This document shows, piece by piece, positions 44,772 to 55,411 of a DNA stretch of 62,339 nucleotides. Every line of letters starts with the position of its first letter. Position 1 is the first letter of the stretch. Where the stretch lies: contig CAMWMK010000008.1 of the NCBI GenBank assembly GCA_947175295.1, forward strand, positions 1 to 62,339. Reading direction: 5' to 3'. This stretch comes from an uncultured Porphyromonadaceae bacterium. GTDB taxonomy: Bacteria > Bacteroidota > Bacteroidia > Bacteroidales > Muribaculaceae. The position numbers and the translations under genes were made by a program. Under the pieces are notes generated by a model, which was not told the origin of the DNA, searched no databases, and was given only the letters and a program-made list of their open reading frames with translations.

Positions 44772-46133
44772 TCAGTCAAACTTGAATGAGATAAATTTCA
44801 TGAGATCCACACCGTTCTTGCCACGGAAGCGGAAGAATATCGGACGCACACCGATGAGCGACATCGCCGGCTCCGGATCCACATCGACAGTGAAGGTCAT
44901 GGGAGTATTGCCGTTGCCCTCCGGCACTGTGATCACAGCCAGACGGGGAAGGGAAAGTGTGTTGGCGAAGACCTCTATCGTGCCGCCGGCCTCAGGCACT
45001 ACAGTCACTGTAAGTTTTTTAGGCTCGCGTGTGAAGTCGAAGTAGCGGAAGGCGGAGGTGTTGTTGTTGCGGATATTGGTCACCATCTCGAGTCCAGGGG
45101 TGTTAGTGTGGTAATCTGCAGGCTTCACGAGCGATACGCGTGCATCGCCGGTGAGATAGCAGGTGCGCCATGCCTCCATAGTCTCAAAAGGATTGAGCGG
45201 ACCGCCCGCGCCCTGAGTGGTCATCTCAACGCGGTTGATGGTGCCGTCGGGGTTGAAGGTGATAGGCTCGACGCATGCCTTGCGCATACGCTCGGATCCG
45301 TTGGTGGAGCGATGATAGAATACATACCATTTTCCATCGATCTCAGCTATGCTGCCATGGTTGTTCCATACGTTCGGGTCGCAGCCGAAGTTATCTACGA
45401 TCACACCCTTGTATTCGTAGGGGCCCATCAGATTGCGCGACATTGAGTAGCCGATGCTGGTAGGCATACCGCGCTGGCTGATGTCGGCATATACGAGATA
45501 GTACCAATCGCCACGCTTGAGCACTTGAATGCCTTCATGGAAGAAGTGATCGCGTTCGGTGATTATGCTGTCGGTGACAGTAGATTGATCGATCGACATC
45601 AGATCATCTGCCAGACGTGCGCACTTGGCTGAGAACTGACCGTAGAAGAGATAGGGTTTGCCGTCGGTATCGACGAAGACTGCCGGATCAATCTGATAAG
45701 CGCCCTTGAGAAGTTTACCGTTCTTGAACGGACCTGCAGGGCTATCCCCCACCGCCACTCCTTCTACGTCGGGCGAACCTCCCTGGCAATAGAAGAGATA
45801 GTACTTATCTCCCTTTTTCAGGCAGTCGGGAGCAAAGAGGAGCTCTTCGTTGTATTTCACTTCATCGTCGTCTCCGCGCGATGCGAATACATAGGGATGG
45901 AGCTTGAAGGTCTTCATATCGTCTGACGACCACACGTCGTAGTCATACGAACAATAATAGTCAAGCGCCTCGTCACGTGAGCCATAGACATATACCGGAC
46001 CACCCTTTTTCCACTGATGGGCGGAGGGATCGGCCATATACATGCCCTGCGGGACTATGGGGTTCTGCCCTGCTGCCGTGGCGCCCGCCACGGCAGTAAG
46101 CAGAGATAGATATGCTTTATTGATGGGTTTCAT
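44772..46133 (-). CDS. GH43-family glycosidase
   Basis: The 453-residue protein has a signal peptide (cleavage near AAG at about 22) and a five-bladed GH43 propeller. Expected catalytic residues are visible: Asp35 (MADPSAHQW), Asp149 (QIDPAVF) and Glu200 (FHEGIQVL). A C-terminal beta-sandwich of about 130 residues resembles a carbohydrate-binding module. GH43 enzymes act on arabinofuranosides, xylosides or galactans; the subfamily cannot be assigned here. Confidence 0.88.
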   Translation of the reverse strand: MKPINKAYLSLLTAVAGATAAGQNPIVPQGMYMADPSAHQWKKGGPVYVYGSRDEALDYYCSYDYDVWSSDDMKTFKLHPYVFASRGDDDEVKYNEELLFAPDCLKKGDKYYLFYCQGGSPDVEGVAVGDSPAGPFKNGKLLKGAYQIDPAVFVDTDGKPYLFYGQFSAKCARLADDLMSIDQSTVTDSIITERDHFFHEGIQVLKRGDWYYLVYADISQRGMPTSIGYSMSRNLMGPYEYKGVIVDNFGCDPNVWNNHGSIAEIDGKWYVFYHRSTNGSERMRKACVEPITFNPDGTINRVEMTTQGAGGPLNPFETMEAWRTCYLTGDARVSLVKPADYHTNTPGLEMVTNIRNNNTSAFRYFDFTREPKKLTVTVVPEAGGTIEVFANTLSLPRLAVITVPEGNGNTPMTFTVDVDPEPAMSLIGVRPIFFRFRGKNGVDLMKFISFKFD

Positions 46134-46138
46134 TTCGT

Positions 46139-49100
46139 TTAGTTGTTATAGACGGTTGGCGTATCAAGCAGACCTGAACGGAAGAGCACGTAGCCGTTGG
46201 TGAACGCATCTCCCTCACTGAGGAACATCTCGGGACCGTAAGCCCAGATGCGGGCGGGAAGCTGATGGAGCGGGCCAAATGTATTGCGTCGTGTCAGAAC
46301 CACATCGAGATAAAGGGGTTCGTCACCCTCGGGCACGTATGCCTCATATGGCTCGAATGCCACTATCGAACTCTTGTCGCCACGGCGAAGCTTCATGCAG
46401 GCTCCGACGAAGTCGTCGGACTTGACAGCCTTTATGCCGTCGGCATCATTGATGCGATAGGATACCGTGCCGGAGTAGAAGGGCAGACGCTGGCCTGTGA
46501 TGTCGCCGATGGCAAGTGACTCGGGAAGTGTAGTGATACGCGGATTGGTAGCAAGAATACCGTCGGCATTCGTATGGATGCGAGGACGGGCATTGGGAAC
46601 TTCCGCAAGACCGGAAAGATCTACATCAACACCGAAATCTCCGATGATATACATTGTCTCGAAATTGACATCTTCCGTGAAGGAACATTCCACTGAAATG
46701 TCATTCCTGCCTGTGGTGAGCTGCGACTTGTCGAGCTTGATCTTCTTGAAGCAGTGATCAATCCACCATCCTGAAGGAGCAGTAGTGAGAGGACTGCCAT
46801 TCACTGTGATCTCAAATATGGAAGGAGTCTCCAGACAGAGATACATGTCGCCCTCAGGCATATCCGCAATCTCAAACGGATAGGAAAGCTTCACCTTGCC
46901 ATAGACAGGCTTGTCGGCTCCTTTGAATTTTGTGAAGAACCAAGGCTGGAGCATAGCACCGCCACGATACTTGAGATCATAGTTGCGACGGATGGCCTGA
47001 TCTACCTTAAGCACCTCTGTCGGCTGGCTTACAATACTCTTTCCATCGACCGAGCAGGTAGCGAAGTCAAGCGGAAGCACGTTGGGTTCGTTGAGTTCGT
47101 AGGCGAATGTGGTCTGAGTGAGAGCCGTGCCGTTGGCATCGTTGAAGTCAACGGCCGGAAGAGCACCAGGGAAAGTCTTGGGAGTCACCATATAGATGTG
47201 CTCCTGAAGGCCTGCGAAGTCAACTTCGAAGCTTTCGTCGGAAGCGCCTGCTGTGACATTCATTTCATATACCTTACCGTCACGGCAGTTCCATTCGCTG
47301 AGGCTGCCCTCGGAAGGAAGCGTGATGGATACATTGTCGTATACATTTTCACGACTCATGTTGATGAACGCATAGATGGTGCGGTCGCCGTCTTTGCGAA
47401 CCTGACAGTAGATGTCGGATATGTTGTTGCCGTTGGCATCGGTGATCTTAGCCATTGGAGCTACATCCTTGCTCACTGCGTCTACGATAGCCGTCTCTGT
47501 GTAGGGAACGCAAGTGGCATTAGATGTAAGAAACGAAGTGATGTCGTTGTTCTTCTCCACGTTGATCATCGTAGGAAGATCACCCGCCGCTACAATCTTA
47601 CCACCCTCTTCAGCAAACTTGCGGAGAAGGTCAAGTGTCTCGCTACGCATAGTGACCATATTGCCTACAAATACAGTAGTGTATTCGGATTCACCCATTC
47701 GTATCACAGGCTTGCCATCCTTATCCTTCTCGATTTTGGCCAGACGTGACATAATTTCCTCATCGCCATAGTCAAAGTCGATGTGGTTGCCTTCCAGCCA
47801 ATGGAAGAGGTCTGCATAACGGTTCTGCATTTCTGCGATTACCGGAGATTTAGCATTAAGGTTGTCGAAGGCATCGATTGAAACCTGGGCCATCACGCTC
47901 TCGATGGGATTGACTACCAGAAGGTCGCATTCAGGCTTGCCCTGTGAAAGGAGCATGCCCATACGCGCGTAATAGTCTTCTACATAGCTGTAGTCCTTAT
48001 ACCATCCTGACTGGAAATTGACAGAGGCAGGATAGTCGCGCTTGGCTTCCCCTTCCATAGTGTACCAAGAAAGGTGGGGACAGCGGAGGTTGATGCCGAA
48101 GAGCGCCTGCCAGTCGCCGATTTCCTTATAGTCGTCGAAAGTCATCTGCCATCCTGTGCAGCCGTCAAGCTCTGAGAGGAGCATCTTCTTGCCCGTCTGG
48201 CGCGCAACACTCTGAAGCTGCTTAGCCACCCAGTAGTTGCGGTTGCTCTGCGTAAGGATGTCGATGCCGGGAACGTGCATGAACTCATAAGTACGCATCA
48301 GTGAACCCTGCATTGATACCTGCGACACGAAGTCGTCTTCATGCAGTACGTGGCCGGTGAGTTCCATTCCATTTTTGTCACACCACTCATAGAGAGGCTT
48401 TACGAAGTTGTCGAGGAAGAGCTGCTGAGCTACATTGCAGTACTGCCATTTCACCTTGTCGTAGGTCTCGCCATCCTGATGGAGGAAAAGACGTGGAAGT
48501 TCATCTATGATATCAGTGCCGTAGGCTTCCTTGTATTTAGCAGGGAGCGCATTTGTCCAGGGAGCCATCAGCGGACGGTTGGCGTTATCGTTGCTGAAAG
48601 CAGTGAAGAGAGGTCCGCGATGAGGCTCATCGAAGAATATTCCCTTGATGGAGGAGCCAACGCGGTTGCCGCATTTCTCCTTATATTTCTCATGGGTAAG
48701 CGCGATGAAGGTGTCTGTAGCCTCACGGTTCATGGCATCCACATAGGAGTAACCGTTGACAAAGTCGGTGTCAGCGGCTTTCTCGCGGAAGAATGCGAGT
48801 ATGCTTTCCTCCGGCTTTACGGATGAGAGTTGGTCGGCGCCTTTGAGGCGACGGAGATTAGTGTAGTTGGTGCTGTCGAGCTTGCAGGCAAACACTGCTT
48901 CATACGTGTCGTCCCATTTGAAGTCATTAGGGCGATGGATCTTCATGGTCATGAAGTTCATCCGAAACTCCGGATTCTGGGTGACGTAACCACCGGCGGT
49001 GCCGGATGGCCAACGGTCTTCATCGTAAAGCCAGTTTTCCAGACCTCTTTCTTTGCCGTAGTCAGCTACGGCATTGGTGAGTTCAAACCATTCATCACCA

Positions 49101-49366
49101 AGATATTCCGACTGCAGACCCACACGGGAATGCATGAAGTAGCCTCCGAATCCCATAGAGTCAAGCACGGCCACCTGACGGAGGAGTTCGTCCTTGTCAA
49201 GCTTGCCGTTCCAAGCCCAGAAAGGCTTCGCCCTCCACTGAGCGGACGGATTGGCGAACTCTTCAAGCAGCTGCTTGTCGCTCAGATGATCGGATTTACC
49301 GTTATGGCAAGCGGAGAGAAGAGTCAGCAGTGCTGCTGTGGGTATGAATATGTTATTGTATCGCAT
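46139..49366 (-). CDS. GH106-like lipoprotein, probable alpha-L-rhamnosidase
   Basis: The 1075-residue lipoprotein has lipobox LLSAC (Cys20). Its N-terminal motifs FWAWNGKLDKDELLRQV, MGFGGYFMHSR and YDEDRWPSGTAGG are typical of large Bacteroidetes proteins grouped with GH106; a TIM barrel is followed by beta-rich domains, including a GH2-like sugar-binding domain toward the C-terminus. The GH106 assignment is less firm than those of its neighbours; enzymes of this family release alpha-L-rhamnose in rhamnogalacturonan-type loci. Confidence 0.75.
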   Translation of the reverse strand: MRYNNIFIPTAALLTLLSACHNGKSDHLSDKQLLEEFANPSAQWRAKPFWAWNGKLDKDELLRQVAVLDSMGFGGYFMHSRVGLQSEYLGDEWFELTNAVADYGKERGLENWLYDEDRWPSGTAGGYVTQNPEFRMNFMTMKIHRPNDFKWDDTYEAVFACKLDSTNYTNLRRLKGADQLSSVKPEESILAFFREKAADTDFVNGYSYVDAMNREATDTFIALTHEKYKEKCGNRVGSSIKGIFFDEPHRGPLFTAFSNDNANRPLMAPWTNALPAKYKEAYGTDIIDELPRLFLHQDGETYDKVKWQYCNVAQQLFLDNFVKPLYEWCDKNGMELTGHVLHEDDFVSQVSMQGSLMRTYEFMHVPGIDILTQSNRNYWVAKQLQSVARQTGKKMLLSELDGCTGWQMTFDDYKEIGDWQALFGINLRCPHLSWYTMEGEAKRDYPASVNFQSGWYKDYSYVEDYYARMGMLLSQGKPECDLLVVNPIESVMAQVSIDAFDNLNAKSPVIAEMQNRYADLFHWLEGNHIDFDYGDEEIMSRLAKIEKDKDGKPVIRMGESEYTTVFVGNMVTMRSETLDLLRKFAEEGGKIVAAGDLPTMINVEKNNDITSFLTSNATCVPYTETAIVDAVSKDVAPMAKITDANGNNISDIYCQVRKDGDRTIYAFINMSRENVYDNVSITLPSEGSLSEWNCRDGKVYEMNVTAGASDESFEVDFAGLQEHIYMVTPKTFPGALPAVDFNDANGTALTQTTFAYELNEPNVLPLDFATCSVDGKSIVSQPTEVLKVDQAIRRNYDLKYRGGAMLQPWFFTKFKGADKPVYGKVKLSYPFEIADMPEGDMYLCLETPSIFEITVNGSPLTTAPSGWWIDHCFKKIKLDKSQLTTGRNDISVECSFTEDVNFETMYIIGDFGVDVDLSGLAEVPNARPRIHTNADGILATNPRITTLPESLAIGDITGQRLPFYSGTVSYRINDADGIKAVKSDDFVGACMKLRRGDKSSIVAFEPYEAYVPEGDEPLYLDVVLTRRNTFGPLHQLPARIWAYGPEMFLSEGDAFTNGYVLFRSGLLDTPTVYNN

Positions 49367-49377
49367 GAATTATAATG

Positions 49378-51894
49378 TTAGAATTTAAATTCCTTTGATT
49401 GTTTGATGTCTCGGGAAGAGGATCCGGCTTCGATTACGTAGGGAGCTGAATCGCGCATCCATGAGTGGGTAGTCACATCATAGTAGGTGAAAGCATCCTC
49501 GCCAAGGGGAAGAGTCACGGTAGTCGTCTCACCGGGAGCCAGCTCGATCTTATCGAATGCCTTGAGTTCGCGGACGGGACGCTCCACTGATGCCTCGGGT
49601 TGACCGACGTAGATCTGCACTACTTCGCTGCCCTTTCGCTTACCGGTGTTGGTGACATTTACGGATACTGAAGAGCCGTCCGGGGCCACGTTAAGGTCGG
49701 AGTAGTCAAAAGTAGTGTAGCTCAAGCCATAGCCGAACGGGAACAACGGGGCCTGATCGTACTTATCGTAGTAGCGATAGCCTACATTGAGTTTCTCGTT
49801 GCAATAGACGTTGTCGAAATCCTGATGGGAAAGCACATTGAGAGGTGCCTGAGCATAGTCTACAGGCCAGGAAAATGTGAGACGACCGGAGGGATTCACA
49901 TCGCCGAACACAACTTCGGCAAGCGCCTGACCGCCGAACATGCCGGGATAGAACATATCCACTACCGCGGGTACGTTACCGAGCCAAGGAAGAGTGACGG
50001 GAGAACCGTGGTAGAGAGCCACTGCCGTCTTCTTGTTGAGGGCAGAGAGCTGATTGATGAGCTCTGTCTGCCCCTCGGGGAATTCCATCGAAAGACGGTC
50101 GCGACCCTCGCAGTCGAGATTATGGTCGAGCCCACCTACGAAAACCACAAGATCGGCTTTCTTTATGTCATTCCTATATGGTTTGAGGGCATTGGCGATT
50201 GTCTTCTGATCACCCTGCATCGACCAATCGAGCTTAAGTGAAGGATTATCCTTAGCCCAATAGTTCATCTCTGTAGAGTTCTTGGCACCTTCCGGAGTGC
50301 GACGGTAGGAAACACGTATAGGATATTCCTTACCTTCCTCGAGCTGCACCATCGAATAGCCTGTCTGAGGCACACCGGCCTCGCCATTCTTGAGGGTAGG
50401 AGCACCCATGTCCTCCACCCAGAGCTCTGCGTAGTCATCGCTGCTGAGACGGAAGATGTAGAGACCGGTAGCAGGGGCCTTGAACGTTCCGTTGATGACT
50501 GCACGAAGCTCATCATGGCGGATATCATCGGAAGGAGACTCATTGAACCAACGGAAGCTGAATTCCTCGCTCACCGCAGATGCGTGATGACTGCCGGTGG
50601 GATCGGAGTAATCCACAGTAAGGTTTCCATTCAGGCGATCGCCACCAAGCGTCACGAACTCTGCCTCGCCCGTAAGGGGGATCGTCGTGATGTTGACCTT
50701 GTCGCCCAGACGAGTACGGAATCCATCGAGTACAGTGGTTTCGAAAGGAGACTGAGCGCCGGAGGAACCGCCGAGGCCAAGCACATCGAAGCGACGGTCG
50801 ACCGACGGACCGATCAGGACTATATTCTTTACTTTATCCGGATTAACGGGAAGTAGGTTTTTATCATTCTTAAGAAGGGTGATGCCTTCGCGGGCCATGT
50901 CGAGAGCCACCTGCTGATGTTCAGGTGTGTTGACCTGCGGAGCAGGTTTGGTAGCTTTGTCGCCCATCTTGCCGATATTGTAGCGTACCTGAAGATGACG
51001 GCGAACCATCTCGTCGAGTACCTCCATAGGAACTTTTCCTTCTTCTACAGCAACGGCGAGTTTTTCGCCGAAAGGCACGTCGGAATAATGTCCCCAGGGC
51101 ATATCCATATCAAGACCGGCAAGAGCTGCCGGTACGGTTGAGCGTGAATGGCAGAAGTCGGTCATTACGATTCCGTTGAACCCCCATTCGTTCTTAAGCA
51201 CCTGATTGAGGAGCCATCCGTTGTCGCTGCATAGCAGACCGTTCAGTCCATTTGCGGCGGTCATCACCGACCATGGATCGGACTCCTTCACTGCGATTTC
51301 AAATCCCTTGAGATAAAGCTCACGAAGCGTGCGCTCGTCAGCCCAGGTCATATAGAGGTTCCGGTTGAGGTCGCGTCCATTGACGGCGAAATGCTTAGCG
51401 CAAGCTATGATGTCTTCATCCTGCATGCCTCGGATCTGGGCAGCAGCGATTTTACCACTTACCACAGGATCTTCAGACATGTATTCGAAGAAACGTCCGC
51501 CAAGCGGATCTCGATTTATATTGAATGCTGGACCAAACACAACAGAGACATTCCGGGCACGGGCCTCCTCCCCTATCACTCTACCGGCCTTTTCAGCAAG
51601 GTCTGTGTTCCAAGTGGCAGCGAAGCCGAGACCGGAAGGGAATGTAGTGACATCGGGAATCACCACACCGCGCGGACCATCGGATCCATACAATTCAGGA
51701 ATTCCAAGACGCTCCACTCCGGGGAAGACAACTTCGCCGAAGCGCTCACCGCCAAATGTCATGCGCACTTTTTCCTCAAGTGTCATCTGCCCTATCAAAT
51801 CGCTTATCCGGCGATCTATCTCAGCCTGAGTCAAGGCTGCAGCAGAAAGGAATGCGGAGGAGAGCAAAGCCGCTGTGAAGAGTTTCTTAAACAT
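49378..51894 (-). CDS. GH3-family beta-glycosidase with PA14 domain
   Basis: The 838-residue protein has a signal peptide, a GH3 N-terminal barrel (QMTLEEKVRM; KHFAVNGRD; nucleophile Asp246 in GIVMTDFCHS), a GH3 C-terminal domain interrupted by a PA14 insert (about 455-590; ATGLYIFRLSSDDYAELW), and a C-terminal fibronectin III-like domain (about 755-820). It is probably a periplasmic beta-glucosidase or beta-xylosidase. The nucleophile motif reads TDF rather than the common SDW, which is a normal GH3 variant. Confidence 0.9.
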   Translation of the reverse strand: MFKKLFTAALLSSAFLSAAALTQAEIDRRISDLIGQMTLEEKVRMTFGGERFGEVVFPGVERLGIPELYGSDGPRGVVIPDVTTFPSGLGFAATWNTDLAEKAGRVIGEEARARNVSVVFGPAFNINRDPLGGRFFEYMSEDPVVSGKIAAAQIRGMQDEDIIACAKHFAVNGRDLNRNLYMTWADERTLRELYLKGFEIAVKESDPWSVMTAANGLNGLLCSDNGWLLNQVLKNEWGFNGIVMTDFCHSRSTVPAALAGLDMDMPWGHYSDVPFGEKLAVAVEEGKVPMEVLDEMVRRHLQVRYNIGKMGDKATKPAPQVNTPEHQQVALDMAREGITLLKNDKNLLPVNPDKVKNIVLIGPSVDRRFDVLGLGGSSGAQSPFETTVLDGFRTRLGDKVNITTIPLTGEAEFVTLGGDRLNGNLTVDYSDPTGSHHASAVSEEFSFRWFNESPSDDIRHDELRAVINGTFKAPATGLYIFRLSSDDYAELWVEDMGAPTLKNGEAGVPQTGYSMVQLEEGKEYPIRVSYRRTPEGAKNSTEMNYWAKDNPSLKLDWSMQGDQKTIANALKPYRNDIKKADLVVFVGGLDHNLDCEGRDRLSMEFPEGQTELINQLSALNKKTAVALYHGSPVTLPWLGNVPAVVDMFYPGMFGGQALAEVVFGDVNPSGRLTFSWPVDYAQAPLNVLSHQDFDNVYCNEKLNVGYRYYDKYDQAPLFPFGYGLSYTTFDYSDLNVAPDGSSVSVNVTNTGKRKGSEVVQIYVGQPEASVERPVRELKAFDKIELAPGETTTVTLPLGEDAFTYYDVTTHSWMRDSAPYVIEAGSSSRDIKQSKEFKF

Positions 51895-51915
51895 ATCTAC
51901 TGTTGTGTTGATTAA

Positions 51916-53451
51916 TTAGTTCTGAGAGTAAATTGATATTTTTTCTATCGTATAGTCGCCAGACACGGGCACTATCTTAAGATTGTGCTCACGGTCGGAT
52001 GAAAGAGGCACGTCAAACGAGATGATTCTCGTGCTGTTGCCTGCAGGGCCTGTATGCGCGACATTGCTGCGGGCTATGAGAGTGGAATTGTCGTAGAGAG
52101 CCCATTCAGAATTTAGGTCACGCGATTCCACTACGTATTCGATATCGTATGTACCCGTAGCCGGAACCATGAATTTCATTTGATCGTCAGGAGAGAAGGC
52201 AGCTATCTGCTTTCCTCTGGCAGGAATGTGATAGGGCACTCTTGAGATCTCCACATCAGCGATTCGGCAGTCTGTCTTCGGCAGGAAGCGCACATATCTC
52301 ACTGTGCGGTCGGAAGAGGGAGCCATCCAATTAATACGGTCGCATGAGACGGCAACTTCGGCATCGGAATTCCTCTTGTCGGGAGTGCGGGCCACAATGC
52401 CATCGATCAGGAACTCTCCCATCAGGTCTATTTCAAGATAGGGAGCGACGCTATCGACCGGAGTCACCACAGCCTCCCACCATGTTGCATTGTCGCCGTC
52501 GATAGCCTTGTGGGGCTCGTGCCCGGCGAGAAATGCTGTGGAGTTGGCCACTTTGCCATGAGCTAAGTTGACCTTGCGGGAAAGCGAAGGCGCAGGCTTA
52601 GCCTTGTCATTGCGGCTTGTAGGCACCGGACGTCCGGACTCGAAATGCATCGGATCAATGGCAAGAGCTCGGGTCTCCCAGCTGCCATCCGTGTTGGCAT
52701 GAGCCGCATACCATAGTTCCGAACCATCAGGCGAAGGAGTGATGCATCCATGGCCTGGAAGCCATGGACCGGTCAGCACTTCACCCTGCTCCACATAATC
52801 GACGCTGTATGGGCTGTTGCCCTTCAACGATTCCATTTCCATATAGTAAGTCGGATCTATTCGCGCATAAAAACGAAGGTAATCGTTGTCGCTCTTCACC
52901 ATAAAGGGACCCTCCTTGTTGTCGCGGTGGCCGATGAATTCATTGGTGATTCTTGTCCAGTCGTAATCCAGAGGTGCGATCCACTCGCTGTCGAGTAGAT
53001 ACGACTTTCCGTCTGTATCGATGAAGATGCTGGGATCCAGACCCTTTTTAGGAAGGAATGAATGGAAAGTGAACGGACCGTCGGGCGAGGGAGCTTTCTG
53101 CACCATGAATGTATTGCCGGGATTCCAGGTGTTGCAGGTAGTGATGATGTAGTAGTCATCACCCTTACGATGCATCTCAGATGCCCACATAGGGCGATCG
53201 CGCACTTCGCCTTCAAAGGCAAGCACCGGGCCTGACCAATTGACGAGGTCGCGTGATTTCCACACGCCGACCCACTGCATATCCCAGTCGCCGGGACAAG
53301 GAGTGCCAGTCAGATAATACCAGTCGCCATACTTCTGGATGTAGGCATCGGCAACCCTTGGCGCAAGAGGAAACTCCTCTTGCGCATGGATTGTACAAAG
53401 TCCCCCGGAGAGTAATGCCATTCCAAACAATATCGTTTGTCCCTTATTCAT
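51916..53451 (-). CDS. GH43-family glycosidase with discoidin-type binding domain
   Basis: The 511-residue protein has a signal peptide ending IHAQ (about 20-24), a GH43 propeller (Asp35 in RVADAY, Asp139 in GLDPSIF, Glu180 in NKEGPF) and an F5/8C-like module (about 305-400; AHGKVANSTA; HKAIDGDNATWWEA). A last beta-domain (about 415-511) looks like a CBM6-type module. It probably acts on a different linkage than the GH43 enzyme at 44772-46133. Confidence 0.87.
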   Translation of the reverse strand: MNKGQTILFGMALLSGGLCTIHAQEEFPLAPRVADAYIQKYGDWYYLTGTPCPGDWDMQWVGVWKSRDLVNWSGPVLAFEGEVRDRPMWASEMHRKGDDYYIITTCNTWNPGNTFMVQKAPSPDGPFTFHSFLPKKGLDPSIFIDTDGKSYLLDSEWIAPLDYDWTRITNEFIGHRDNKEGPFMVKSDNDYLRFYARIDPTYYMEMESLKGNSPYSVDYVEQGEVLTGPWLPGHGCITPSPDGSELWYAAHANTDGSWETRALAIDPMHFESGRPVPTSRNDKAKPAPSLSRKVNLAHGKVANSTAFLAGHEPHKAIDGDNATWWEAVVTPVDSVAPYLEIDLMGEFLIDGIVARTPDKRNSDAEVAVSCDRINWMAPSSDRTVRYVRFLPKTDCRIADVEISRVPYHIPARGKQIAAFSPDDQMKFMVPATGTYDIEYVVESRDLNSEWALYDNSTLIARSNVAHTGPAGNSTRIISFDVPLSSDREHNLKIVPVSGDYTIEKISIYSQN

Positions 53452-53477
53452 TCCTTATGTAAATGTAGTATTAACGA

Positions 53478-55364
53478 TTATTCAGCGAAGTAGTGATAGT
53501 TGTAGCGACGCTCCGGAGCCGACTCACCATTCTTGAAGAACTCGGTGATGTCGTCGAGAGCCTGAATGTTGTCTACCCAATGGAAATAGAAGTTAGGCTT
53601 GTCGCCGACGCTAAGCGCCGAACGAGGAACAGCGATTTCCATCTCGTTGCCCTTGACGGTGAAGGGGCAGGATGCCATAGTCTCCCACTTGTCGTCCTTG
53701 CGAGCCTTGGTGGTGGTGGTGGTGGCTGAAGTCACTTCCATATTGACTACGAAGTCATAGCCTTCCCATCCGGTCGACTTGTCGCGGTCGGCATCTATGT
53801 AGAGCATCATCCAGTTGTTGTCAGTGCTCGGTGTCAAATCATTAGCGGTGCTTACATAGAAGTAGATGTTGTCATTGTCGTAAGCCACACGTGATGTCGC
53901 GATGTCGTTGCGGGATGTATTGTTGTTGTAACGCTTGTCATACGGAGCACCCTGAGCGTTGCGCTTCGGGTTTTCGCCTACGAAGTCGTTGAAGACAGGA
54001 GTGACTTCGTTCCATTCTCCAAACGAGCCATCGATAGCGATAGTCTGCGCAGCTGATCCTGCTACAGGAGCCTTCATGCCCTTGTACTGACGGATGTAGT
54101 CGGCCATCTGATAGAAGAAGTTGTCTGAGAGCTTGCCAGCAGCCGGCTCGATGTCGCGGTTGAACTCCTCATTGAATTCATCTACGAAATACATGTCGCC
54201 TTCCTTGCAGACACGCCCCTGGAACTTGAATCCGGCACCAACAAGACCTGCGTCAACGGTCCATGCACCAGCTTTCCATTCGTTCCATCCGGTGATGCAG
54301 AGGATCGGAGCCTTCTCTTCCTTAGCCCACTGCCACTGCTCCTCGAAGAATTTGCCGTGGCTGAAAGTCTCGGCACACAGCCACTTTACATCATATGCAG
54401 GAGTATAATCGTGGGTAGAAGATGAACTGCCGTAGAGATGCGCGTCCCAAAGCGGAGCACCGAGACCCTTGGAAATGCAGCACTGTTCCTTCTTACCGTC
54501 GATGAAAGCGCACGCACGCTGATCCCACTTGTTGAAGAAACGCCACTTGTGTTCGTTCTCCTTATTGTTGGCGAGATCGGCCCAGCAAACACGCCATGTG
54601 AAGGAATTATTGAGGGCTGTATTGCTGCTGTGCTGACGGGGAGAAAGCACGAGGGGCTTACCATCAAGCATAAACCAGCAGTTGGCATATTTTGCATCGC
54701 CATAGAACTCAGTAAACCATTGGTTGAGCTCATAGTCGAGCGAATACTCCGGACGCTCCTGGTCATCGGCATTGAAGAATGGAACAATGCGGGGAGGCTG
54801 ATACCCCTTGGCCTGCATGTCCATGATCACCTTAAGTAGCTTGTGGGTCTCCGGAGCATGGATCACGCAGTTGGTGAAGTCGAGATAGAGGAAGTCAATA
54901 CCTACGAGCGTAAAGAGGTTGATATGCTTCTGAAGCACATATTCATCGTCGGAACGATAGTAGCCGAGCTCAGGTTCTCCCCAATAGTAATCAGCAAACT
55001 CCCAGTTTGTAAATCCCGGGTCTTTCTCGAGAACCTTGGTCACATCATAGTTACCCTTGTCACGGTCGCGACGGAGGTCGCTATGCCAAAGCCAGTAGAA
55101 AAGTCCTACGTAGCGGTTGCCATAGCGGTCGCCACACTCCTCATAGCCTGGAAGCGTGCGACCGAGTCCGTCTGTCGCAACAAGGTTATCACCGAAAGCC
55201 TCTACCGGAAGAGTAGCGCCTTCAATAAGGGTCCAGCGATCCGGTTCCTTTTCCGTGGGGAGCGGATCAACGTCGTAGCTGGGCATAGTATCCTGGCAAG
55301 CTCCAAGCGTAAACCCTGAAGAAAGCACGGTTGCTGTAGCCAAGAAATTTACATATCTTTTCAT
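53478..55364 (-). CDS. Lipoprotein with TIM-barrel glycosidase-like and CBM9-like domains
   Basis: Starting at ATG 55364, the 628-residue protein has a lipoprotein signal (MKRYVNFLATATVLSSGF; lipobox LGAC). The N-terminal two thirds look like a GH71/GH99-type barrel (VGLFYWLWHSD; YLDFTN; ITGWNEWKAG). The C-terminal about 170 residues (IDGSFGEWNEVTPVFNDF; VAYDNDNIYFYV; YIDADRDKSTGWEGYDF) resemble CBM9. ITGWNEW is the kind of motif seen in GH99-like and related endo-glycosidases. The frame extends to 55415, but that start lacks a signal peptide. Confidence 0.75.
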   Translation of the reverse strand: MKRYVNFLATATVLSSGFTLGACQDTMPSYDVDPLPTEKEPDRWTLIEGATLPVEAFGDNLVATDGLGRTLPGYEECGDRYGNRYVGLFYWLWHSDLRRDRDKGNYDVTKVLEKDPGFTNWEFADYYWGEPELGYYRSDDEYVLQKHINLFTLVGIDFLYLDFTNCVIHAPETHKLLKVIMDMQAKGYQPPRIVPFFNADDQERPEYSLDYELNQWFTEFYGDAKYANCWFMLDGKPLVLSPRQHSSNTALNNSFTWRVCWADLANNKENEHKWRFFNKWDQRACAFIDGKKEQCCISKGLGAPLWDAHLYGSSSSTHDYTPAYDVKWLCAETFSHGKFFEEQWQWAKEEKAPILCITGWNEWKAGAWTVDAGLVGAGFKFQGRVCKEGDMYFVDEFNEEFNRDIEPAAGKLSDNFFYQMADYIRQYKGMKAPVAGSAAQTIAIDGSFGEWNEVTPVFNDFVGENPKRNAQGAPYDKRYNNNTSRNDIATSRVAYDNDNIYFYVSTANDLTPSTDNNWMMLYIDADRDKSTGWEGYDFVVNMEVTSATTTTTKARKDDKWETMASCPFTVKGNEMEIAVPRSALSVGDKPNFYFHWVDNIQALDDITEFFKNGESAPERRYNYHYFAE

Positions 55365-55411
55365 TACGTTTCTTTTTAGATGTTGGTAATAACAGGTAAG
55401 TATGGTAAAGA

